DNA of 60,194 bases, taken from positions 1 to 60,194 of the forward strand of contig NZ_NQMR01000038.1 of NCBI RefSeq assembly GCF_002276045.1, given 5' to 3'. Numbering within the stretch: position 1 is the stretch's first letter; each line of letters begins with the position of its first letter. This document shows positions 54,176 through 60,194 of this stretch, one piece after another. The notes beneath the pieces were generated by a model. The model saw only the letters and a program-made list of their open reading frames with translations, was not told the DNA's origin and did no database searches. This DNA comes from Pseudoalteromonas sp. NBT06-2. GTDB taxonomy: Bacteria > Pseudomonadota > Gammaproteobacteria > Enterobacterales > Alteromonadaceae. A program made the position numbers and the translations under genes.

Positions 54176-54760
54176 TTAAGATAAATTTGTTGTCCAAACA
54201 TCCGCCCAAGATTTTAAATATTTATTTTGCTCAATCCCGTAAGGTGTAGCGCCTATATCTAAACTAATCATGTAATAAAAGACGCTACCAAATACGATTT
54301 GTATCATTTCATCAGGGCAGGTCTGGCTAAAAGGCGTATTTTTAATTTGAGATGAAATCCAAGGAAACAAATGTTCATCAGCTAAACGTGTATTGATGAC
54401 TTTCATTTTATCTCTTAGTTCTGGCAATGTTCCGACTTCAGATCTTAGTAAAATACGTAATGGGCGGTATTTCTCACCTATATGTAATATCATACGACCG
54501 ATAGTAAGCAATTCTTTTTTTAAATCACCCAAAGGCAAAGATAAGTTATTTTTAAAATCAGCCAGTATTTCAACTTCAGCTTCATCAACAATCGCCTCTA
54601 GAACAGATATTTTTGTTGGGAAATGACGATAAAACCCTCCTGAACGGGCTGTTAACCCTGCCGCTTTTTCTATTGCTCCTACAGTTGTTGATGAAAACCC
54701 TTGGGTTGCAAAAAGTTCCATAGCTTGAAATTTTAGCTTTTCTCGAGTAGATATTTTCAC
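54176..54760 (-). CDS. TetR/AcrR-family transcriptional regulator
   Basis: A 194-residue regulator. The N-terminal helix-turn-helix is clear (LFATQGFSSTTVGAIEKAAGL then GGFYRHFPTK, residues 16-52). The C-terminal ligand-binding domain (about 60-190) is all-helical and not recognisable in detail. It is divergent from the dihydroorotate dehydrogenase gene with 190 bases between starts, and it follows the URC operon in convergent orientation. RutR, the uracil-responsive regulator of E. coli, is also TetR-type. A role in pyrimidine control is possible but unproven. Confidence 0.85.
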   Translation of the reverse strand: MKISTREKLKFQAMELFATQGFSSTTVGAIEKAAGLTARSGGFYRHFPTKISVLEAIVDEAEVEILADFKNNLSLPLGDLKKELLTIGRMILHIGEKYRPLRILLRSEVGTLPELRDKMKVINTRLADEHLFPWISSQIKNTPFSQTCPDEMIQIVFGSVFYYMISLDIGATPYGIEQNKYLKSWADVWTTNLS

Positions 54761-54896
54761 CTGTAATTCCTTTGCGTAATCATTACTTTTATTTTTATTG
54801 GCTCAGTTTACCAAAAAATAGGCACTATTTAGTGTGAAAAAAATTAATACATTATGTTTGTTGATTTTAATATAGATAAACACCGTTGTTAATGCG

Positions 54897-54915
54897 AATG
54901 AGATCGATTATCATT
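54897..54915. promoter_or_regulatory. Fur-box-like dyad before the DHODH gene
   Basis: AATGAGATCGATTATCATT matches the pattern of the 19-bp Fur box (GATAATGATAATCATTATC) as an imperfect inverted repeat: AATGA in the left arm, TTATCATT in the right arm. It lies 36 bases before the ATG at 54951, between the divergent TetR and DHODH genes. I infer possible Fur repression; the TetR regulator could equally bind this dyad. Confidence 0.45.
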
Positions 54916-54950
54916 ACATTGTGATGATTGTTTACTTTTAGGAGATTGAA

Positions 54951-56156
54951 ATGAATTTTGTTGTAGGAATACGTAACTTTTTATTAAGTTTATTATATCG
55001 AATTATGCGTCCGCTTATTTTTTTAATGGAGCCAGAAAATGCCCATTATAGTTTGAAAAAAATAGGTGTTTTATTAGGAAGTAATCCATTAAGCAGATGG
55101 CTGACTGCATTATTATTTAATTATAAAAATAAGAAATTGAATACGACTGTGGATGGTATCAGTTACAGAAACCCGGTTGGACTCTCTGCTGGTTTTGATA
55201 AAGATGGAGAGCTTACTAAAATATATCCATCTTTAGGCTTTGGATTAGCAGAATTGGGTTCTTTTACGGGGGAAGTGTGTCCTGGAAATCCTGGTCGCCG
55301 TTTATTTAGAATGGTGAAGTCGAAGGCGATAGTGGTTTGGTATGGTTTAAATAATCAGGGAGCTGAAAAAATATCATCACGACTCAATGGTGTAAATTTT
55401 GGTAAATTACGTGTAGGAATTAATGCAGCAAAATCTAATGTAACACCTGAATTTGTATTGAGTGAATCAATACGTGATTACATTAAAACTTTAACTTTAT
55501 TTAAAGATATTGGTGACTATTTCACAATCAATATTAGTTGTCCAAATACGCAAGATGGCGAACCTTTTGTAGATAAACATAATTTAGATGCCTTATTAAT
55601 TGCGGTAAATGAAAAAATAAGAACTATTTCAAAGAAACCTATATATGTAAAATTAGCTGCGGACTTATCTTTTGATGAAATTAATGTGATTGTTGATGGC
55701 TGTATAGAACATAAAATGGATGGAGTTGTTTTAACTAATTTAGCAAAACCGGGTTGTAACCAAGAGCATATCGCAGCTGAATATCCATCTAATTTAGGTT
55801 TATTACCTGAGGGGAAAGGCGCTATGAGTGGTTTACCTTTACAGCGTATATCTACTAATGTCATTCGCCATGTTTATCGACGTACTAGAGGTAAATTAAC
55901 TATCATAGGGGTTGGCGGTGTGTTTAGTGCTAAAGATGCTTATGAAAAAATTACGTCTGGTGCAAGTTTATTACATATGATCACTACTATGATTTTTGAT
56001 GGTCCGCAAAATATTAGTGAAATAAATCGAGGTTTAGTCAATTTATTAAAGCAAGATGGCTTTAATTCAATTGAGGAAGCTGTTGGATCGCGTAACCCTT
56101 TACCAAACATTGAAGCCGATATTTCTGAAATAACAGATGAATCAAAGGTAGCTTAA
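54951..56156 (+). CDS. pyrD: Dihydroorotate dehydrogenase, class 2-like
   Basis: A 401-residue FMN enzyme that oxidises dihydroorotate to orotate in pyrimidine synthesis. A hydrophobic/amphipathic N-terminus (1-45) fits a membrane-associated, quinone-using class 2 enzyme, as does the PVGLSAGFDKDGE segment. The catalytic position reads NISCPNT at 194-200, with Cys197. Class 2 enzymes usually have Ser there, whereas class 1 enzymes have Cys. The IGVGGVFSAKDA phosphate-binding block is present. It is 401 residues against about 336 for E. coli PyrD. The ribosome binding site AGGAGA is strong. It may be an extra paralogue rather than the housekeeping pyrD. It is followed by a 58-codon gene. Confidence 0.85.
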   Translation: MNFVVGIRNFLLSLLYRIMRPLIFLMEPENAHYSLKKIGVLLGSNPLSRWLTALLFNYKNKKLNTTVDGISYRNPVGLSAGFDKDGELTKIYPSLGFGLAELGSFTGEVCPGNPGRRLFRMVKSKAIVVWYGLNNQGAEKISSRLNGVNFGKLRVGINAAKSNVTPEFVLSESIRDYIKTLTLFKDIGDYFTINISCPNTQDGEPFVDKHNLDALLIAVNEKIRTISKKPIYVKLAADLSFDEINVIVDGCIEHKMDGVVLTNLAKPGCNQEHIAAEYPSNLGLLPEGKGAMSGLPLQRISTNVIRHVYRRTRGKLTIIGVGGVFSAKDAYEKITSGASLLHMITTMIFDGPQNISEINRGLVNLLKQDGFNSIEEAVGSRNPLPNIEADISEITDESKVA

Positions 56157-56159
56157 TAT

Positions 56160-56336
56160 ATGTTTGAACAAGTCTCGTTAAACTTACCTCAATCAATATG
56201 TAATGAGTTTAGGTTAGCGCTAAAGCAAGGTAGCTGGACTAATGGTCTGACATTAACTCATGCACATAGAAAAACCTGTGAACAAGCATTATTTTATCGT
56301 GAAGATATAAACGATTTAACTTGCCGACTGCAATAA
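56160..56336 (+). CDS. Small DUF1315 (YeaC)-like protein
   Basis: A 58-codon frame begins 3 bases after the DHODH stop and is probably co-transcribed. The segment LALKQGSWTNGLTLT plus CEQALFYRE resembles the core of the DUF1315/YeaC family (LKxAVELGKWPDG then CLQAV). The family has no known function. It starts with ATG at 56160; the ribosome binding site AAAGGT lies within the end of the DHODH gene. A family A repeat begins 66 bases downstream. Confidence 0.5.
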   Translation: MFEQVSLNLPQSICNEFRLALKQGSWTNGLTLTHAHRKTCEQALFYREDINDLTCRLQ

Positions 56337-56402
56337 AATAGTAGCTTATACTTGAGCTGATATGTTTTAATATTGACCTAATTAGACAATTGATTAGGTT
56401 AA

Positions 56403-56716
56403 TATACCCAAACCACTTCAAGATGCAGGATTCAGTTGGAATTAGAAATGCTTTAGGCAAGGCATTGATTGAAGAACATGGTTATTCCCTTTTCAAAATC
56501 AATAACGCTGCATAAAGTATTTATAAACCAACCTTACAGGGACTTCTGAGCAAATCATGCTCGTTGTTGCCTGCATGGATGTAGGTACTAGAGCAATGCA
56601 GGAGCATATTGCCGGTCCATCTTTTTTTAAGGGAGTAACCATTAATGCAAAGATGCGCCTAGATCATGAATTTCTCAGCAGTCCTGAACCTCACACCTTG
56701 AAGTGGCTTGGGTATA
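56403..56716 (+). mobile_element. Family A MITE-like element, copy 3 (long form)
   Basis: A 314-bp element with the ends TATACCCAAACCACTTCAAG and CTTGAAGTGGCTTGGGTATA. It includes the 48-bp segment starting GCCTGCATGGATGTAGGTAC that is absent from copies 1 and 2. That segment contains a CCTGCAT/ATGCAGG inverted pair. It is almost identical to copy 4, so the long form has moved recently. Confidence 0.9.
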
Positions 56717-56852
56717 TATTAGAAGGTAGTCATTAGTTTTTGTTGAATGGAGGAACTTCATACAAGGTTAAAGTTGAAATCAGTTCATAACTTCAAGTGG
56801 GTCGTGTCAATATATGTATTATTGGTTGATTTTATTGATGTTCCGATTATAG

Positions 56853-56890
56853 TTATGAAGCAACTAACCTGACTCCTTTCTCTTTTTTAA
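56853..56890 (-). repeat. Family D end, inverted
   Basis: TATGAAGCAACTAACCTGAC followed by TCCTTTCTCTTTTTT is the inverse of the left end of the element at 13625 (AAAAGGGGTTAAATGACTTG then CTTCATAA). Only one end is present. It lies downstream of the metalloprotease gene and, read on the minus strand, has no T-tail hairpin. Confidence 0.5.
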
Positions 56891-56948
56891 ATCTTGATGA
56901 TAATTTAATGTTAATTGTTTGATTATAAATAATGTCAAAAATTCAGTT

Positions 56949-58553
56949 TTAGGACTGTGTGTTTAATTTCTTATAGCATGATAAAATATTCTTTTTCAAA
57001 TTATTGATATATTCAATATTTTTCAAAACCAGAACGAAATGGTTTAGTCTGCTATAAAATTTTATAGTAAATATTAGAAATAATAAGTGGAAAAATGTTC
57101 CACCAGACGATTTTTCTTTGGCAGGTACAACAGCATTAATCGTTATAGTGTCATAAGTTTTTGAGTCATCAAGTGAAGATAAATATATGTTACCAGTACT
57201 GTTTGAGGTTAACGGGCTTATTGATAAATTTACCGATAAAGTACTTTGACCTTCGGTAAAAAGTAGTGTTTCATTATCAATTTGTAACCAGCCAAGTTGG
57301 TGGTTTAGTCTTACTTCTGAAGCCTCTGATAAGTCACCATTACGAGTGATTTCTAACATAACACTCTGTCCTTGTTGAATAGATAAGCTTGCTACTGCAA
57401 ACTGATAACTTAGTTCACCTATATTTTCAGTGATAGTAATAGTGATTGAATTTTCACTTGGAGCGACAATATCTCCGTGGCGTAGGCTAATTGAAAACTC
57501 CTCGGAAGGTTCTGAAATACTATCTTCAATAGTATTAATGTAAATTGTTTTACGACTTTCTCCGACACTAAAAATGATACGCTCTACGAGCGAAGTAAAA
57601 TCGCTGTCAGCAAATGCGCTGTAAGAGCGGCTAACAAGTTCTACACTGGCATCGCGATCAAGCGTTATTTCTGACCCCGACGAGTCAACTAACATTAGCT
57701 CTATTTTTGCTTGCTCACCTTCAGCTATTGTTATTGCAATATTGTTGTTAATGATAACATTGGCTAGCAGTTCTGGTTGTTCAAGACGATTTCCTAAATG
57801 TCCTGGAATATCTTTAAATTCGTTTAACATGCGTACCACGTTGGCAGTATTTTCTTCTCCGCATGTTTCCCCTCCAGCCTGTTTATTAGGACTTGAGTAA
57901 AAATCATGTCGGGTATACCAATTATGATTGGTACTCATTATCGTACCGTTACCATTACAGTTGTAGCCTCGACCATAGTCGGTTAATGGCGTATCAGAAC
58001 TATTTGCAATATCATGATCGGCACCATCGTTGTGGCCCCACTCATGCGCACCTAAAGTTGCACTGGTACAATTACCACCAACCTCCATTAGTGCGTAAGG
58101 ACTGTCGTAATATGCCCAACCACAATAATTATCATCACTGTGTGGGCGAAGAATGGTTATATAATCAAAACCAAACTGTTGAGCTATAGTTCGAATTTGA
58201 TCTGCTTCGGTGTTAAAAACTGTTTCTAAGAAATTGTTAATTGCGACATTAGGTTTGTTATCAATTGGATATTCACCTATGTAAGAAATTTCTCGTCTAA
58301 TTTTTAAGTTACTATTTTCCATCACTACATTAGCTGCATTGATTTGGCGATTTATATGCGCAGTTAATTGTTCGTGGGTTAAATAATTGAGTAAGTCTTT
58401 GGTATAAAAAATACCGATATGAATAATATGGTGTTCATCGACATTTATTGGCTGCGCAAGACGCATCATTTGTTGGCTTGCTAAGGATTGAGTTAATGTG
58501 GAAGCGCTTGATAACAGGGGAATTAAAAGCAGCAATAAAATAAATTTTTTCAT
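56949..58553 (-). CDS. Secreted reprolysin-like metalloprotease with GlyGly-CTERM
   Basis: A 534-residue zinc protease of the M12/adamalysin type. It has a signal peptide at 1-17. The catalytic zinc motif HEWGHNDGADHD is at 170-181 and fits HExxHxxGxxHD. A Calx-beta-like region follows (about 265-470), with repeated EPSEEFSISL and SVNLSISPLTS-type strands. At 482-502 an SSGG, a hydrophobic stretch and a KFYSR basic end form a GlyGly-CTERM sorting signal, the substrate of rhombosortase. Unusually, 32 more residues follow that signal; in the family the protein normally stops within a few residues of the Arg. I infer loss of the original stop codon, or an alternative C-terminal domain. Confidence 0.8.
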   Translation of the reverse strand: MKKFILLLLLIPLLSSASTLTQSLASQQMMRLAQPINVDEHHIIHIGIFYTKDLLNYLTHEQLTAHINRQINAANVVMENSNLKIRREISYIGEYPIDNKPNVAINNFLETVFNTEADQIRTIAQQFGFDYITILRPHSDDNYCGWAYYDSPYALMEVGGNCTSATLGAHEWGHNDGADHDIANSSDTPLTDYGRGYNCNGNGTIMSTNHNWYTRHDFYSSPNKQAGGETCGEENTANVVRMLNEFKDIPGHLGNRLEQPELLANVIINNNIAITIAEGEQAKIELMLVDSSGSEITLDRDASVELVSRSYSAFADSDFTSLVERIIFSVGESRKTIYINTIEDSISEPSEEFSISLRHGDIVAPSENSITITITENIGELSYQFAVASLSIQQGQSVMLEITRNGDLSEASEVRLNHQLGWLQIDNETLLFTEGQSTLSVNLSISPLTSNSTGNIYLSSLDDSKTYDTITINAVVPAKEKSSGGTFFHLLFLIFTIKFYSRLNHFVLVLKNIEYINNLKKNILSCYKKLNTQS

Positions 58554-58894
58554 GTGGAAATTTAGCGAATATTTAAATAACTAATAATATATTGTTACTG
58601 CTAATTTAAATTTAAACAATGGTTGGTTACAATTATTTACAACTTTTGTTTAAACTGCTCTATGTTTTTTGCAATTAAATTTTCTAATGAATTGACAATA
58701 TTTGGTGTTTTAATCACAGAAATGTTAGTTCCATTTTTAACTCAATTATTCATGTTATTCTCGTTCCACAAAACGTCATTTAAAACTAATATTCCAATTA
58801 ATGGGTAAAAAATGGAAGCTGAAACTTGAGCGTAGCAAAAAATGCTTTTTTAGTCCCTATTCAATTTTTTGATGTACGCTGTTCATTTGAAATA
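58554..58894. other. Intergenic region upstream of the protease
   Basis: No convincing gene. It holds the promoter of the minus-strand protease gene. A 61-codon plus-strand frame at 58623 has no ribosome binding site and an unbalanced Phe/Leu composition, so I do not call it. Confidence 0.45.
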
Positions 58895-59208
58895 TATACC
58901 CAAACCACTTCAAGATGCAGGATTCAGTTGGAATTAGAAATACTTTAGGCAAGGCATTGATTGAAGAACATGGTTATTCCCTTTTCAAAATCAATAACGC
59001 TGCATAAAGTATTTATAAACCAACCTTACAGGGACTTCTGAGCAAATCATGCTCGTTGTTGCCTGCATGGATGTAGGTACTAGAGCAATGCAGGAGCATA
59101 TTGCCGGTCCATCTTTTTTTAAGGGAGTAACCATTAATGCAAAGATGCGCTTAGATCATGAATTGCTCAGCAGTCCTGAACCTCACATCTTGAAGTGGCT
59201 TGGGTATA
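58895..59208 (+). mobile_element. Family A MITE-like element, copy 4 (long form)
   Basis: A 314-bp copy, nearly identical to that at 56403-56716, with the same 48-bp internal segment. Its right end lies inside the 3-prime end of the P-loop kinase gene at 59167-59670 and provides that gene with its last 13 codons and stop. Confidence 0.9.
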
Positions 59209-59670
59209 CATAGTCTTTTTACCTTGAAAATCTTCAAATAATTTTTCATGTGCGAATTTTGAAAAGGTATCAGTACGAGCAGTATATTGTGAAATCCAAT
59301 TAATGAGCATTTCTAAATTTGCGTCTTGAGCCTCTTTACTTTCATATTTGTGTGGCTCCCATGGACGATTTTTAGCATTGTCTATACAAGCAGAGACTGG
59401 TAAATTTAGAAAAATGACTTCTTCTGCTTGTTGAATTACAAGCTCTAATAAATCAGAATAACAGCCCTCAATTACCCAGTCACTATTAATTGATAAAAAG
59501 TCATTTATTGATTTACTGGATTCTGAAATAGACAACCGCTCTGCTGGCGTAATAGATTGCCATGCCACCGTATCGAGATCTAAATGAGCTAATTGATTTT
59601 TCAACGCTAACTCTTTTGCTAACGTTGATTTACCGGATCCTGAATTTCCAAAAACTACGAATTTACTCAA
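59167..59670 (-). CDS. P-loop kinase-like protein, C-terminus replaced by repeat
   Basis: A 167-residue P-loop NTPase with Walker A GNSGSGKST at 8-16, an LDLDTVAW block and an SDWVIEGCYSD segment, as in the shikimate/adenylate-kinase-like ATPases annotated as AAA or topology-modulation-type proteins. The substrate is unknown. From residue 155 on, the sequence is encoded by the end of a family A element (YTQATSRCEVQDC), so the native C-terminus is lost. The native protein probably ended a few to some tens of residues later. The catalytic core is intact, so activity may survive. It is a single gene, with a family B repeat about 260 bases upstream. Confidence 0.75.
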   Translation of the reverse strand: MSKFVVFGNSGSGKSTLAKELALKNQLAHLDLDTVAWQSITPAERLSISESSKSINDFLSINSDWVIEGCYSDLLELVIQQAEEVIFLNLPVSACIDNAKNRPWEPHKYESKEAQDANLEMLINWISQYTARTDTFSKFAHEKLFEDFQGKKTMYTQATSRCEVQDC

Positions 59671-60194
59671 AGCTATTTCCTCAGTACATAATAATTTAAC
59701 AGTGTACTTTTTGTGCGTTTTATATTGCGATATCGCTGATATTTATCTAATTACTTATTATTATCAAATTTAATAAGTAATTACTAGTCATAGAAAAACA
59801 CAACTTTCTTACAATTGAATTAAGGACTAAAATGAGGCATTTGTTTATTTTCCTGAATATAGGAGAGGGTCATAGGTAGGATATTTTGAGAATTTACACT
59901 TTGTTGTTATGTCAGTTCTAAAGGGAATAATACCAATTATATTAATTAAGTGCTCTAATATAAATTAGGGTAAATTTTCAATCGCAAGGCGCTTGATTGA
60001 GCAATATCTAGCTATTGGGATTGAAAGTAGCGCTGCTATTGTATATTTAGACCATTTAGATTGATCATATATTTTATTTTAATTGGTATAACCATGAATG
60101 CACTGACATGCCTAGAATTGTAAAATCTCATAGGCTCTGAGTGGTCAATTAATTATCGGAATAAGTATAAGAGTTAAAAGTTAGGATTGTAGAA
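59671..60194. other. Right-end intergenic region with family B repeat
   Basis: No gene is recognised up to the window edge. It holds the promoter of the minus-strand P-loop gene and the family B element at 59934-60093. Nothing is identified after 60093. Confidence 0.45.
59934..60093 (+). repeat. Family B palindromic repeat, copy 3 (full form)
   Basis: A 160-bp element starting TAATACCAATTATATTAATT and ending TTTTAATTGGTATAACC, with TACCAATT/AATTGGTA terminal inverted repeats. The core CAATCGCAAGGCGCTTGATTG and GCTATTGGGATTGAAAG is the inverse of copies 1 and 2. It has no coding capacity. Confidence 0.8.

Larger units (their letters stand above)
56337..56948. other. Intergenic region with family A and D repeats
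   Basis: No gene is seen. The region is dominated by family A copy 3 (56403-56716), followed by a family D end at about 56853-56890 and AT-rich sequence. Confidence 0.5.

Noticed and set aside
58623..58808. 61-residue plus-strand reading frame
   Set aside because: Low-complexity, Phe/Leu-rich, without a ribosome binding site or recognisable family; more likely chance in AT-rich DNA.
1..60194. CRISPR arrays, tRNA or rRNA genes, prophage modules
   Set aside because: No regularly spaced direct repeats, cloverleaf ends or phage structural genes were seen. The only tandem repeat noted is the 7-bp one at 52993-53017.

Overview
The window is AT-rich and reads as chromosomal DNA from a marine gammaproteobacterium of the Alteromonadales. 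A Colwellia/Thalassotalea/Pseudoalteromonas-like organism is my inference from codon use, the gene content (TonB receptor, URC-type uracil genes, GlyGly-CTERM protease) and the dense small inverted-repeat elements. No rRNA, tRNA or CRISPR array was seen.

Region 1 (about 0.3-14 kb) is a defence island. An intact type I restriction-modification set (hsdR, hsdM, hsdS) is followed on the same strand by a SIR2 protein with complete NADase motifs, a 977-residue protein joining a GTPase-like P-loop domain to an ABC/OLD-type ATPase, and an overlapping HNH endonuclease. The last two resemble the PtuA/PtuB pair of Septu, but the large N-terminal GTPase-like half and the SIR2 partner are not part of the Septu layout I know. 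Downstream lie decaying genes: a macro-domain stub, a DUF6988-like pseudogene with two nonsense codons and a frameshift, and a truncated SnoaL-like stub, mixed with repeat elements.

Region 2 (14-25 kb) holds a J-domain protein, a TonB-dependent receptor split by a one-base homopolymer frameshift, an FHA protein overlapping a membrane Ser/Thr kinase with TPRs, a small secreted helical-repeat protein, a DUF6765-like protein and an unknown protein.

Region 3 (25.3-43.1 kb, minus strand) is one tightly packed 16-gene biosynthesis and export operon. It has an AMP ligase, a PLP decarboxylase, two acyl-CoA dehydrogenase-like proteins, two divergent ketosynthase/thiolase-fold proteins, a flavin halogenase-like enzyme, an alpha/beta hydrolase, an asparagine-synthase-like protein, an acyl carrier protein, a MacB/Lol-like ABC exporter with TPR accessory proteins, a LolA-like carrier and an outer-membrane barrel. 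A logical reading is that an acid is loaded on the ACP, desaturated, condensed, halogenated or oxidised, joined to a decarboxylated amino acid, and shipped to the outer membrane. The product is unknown. A 52-residue hydrophobic peptide gene lies upstream on the same strand.

Region 4 (44-60 kb) has a Nudix hydrolase whose N-terminus is encoded by a mobile repeat, an orphan solute-binding protein divergent from a GGDEF-EAL protein, a URC-type uracil catabolism operon (two uracil phosphoribosyltransferases, a GTP cyclohydrolase II-like URC1 and URC4), a TetR regulator divergent from a dihydroorotate dehydrogenase preceded by a Fur-box-like dyad, a reprolysin-like secreted metalloprotease, and a P-loop kinase whose C-terminus is encoded by another copy of the same repeat.

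At least four families of short non-autonomous repeats are scattered through the window. Family A (266-314 bp, TATACCC ends) has twice been captured into reading frames. All function calls are from motif recognition and memory of families; no search was run.
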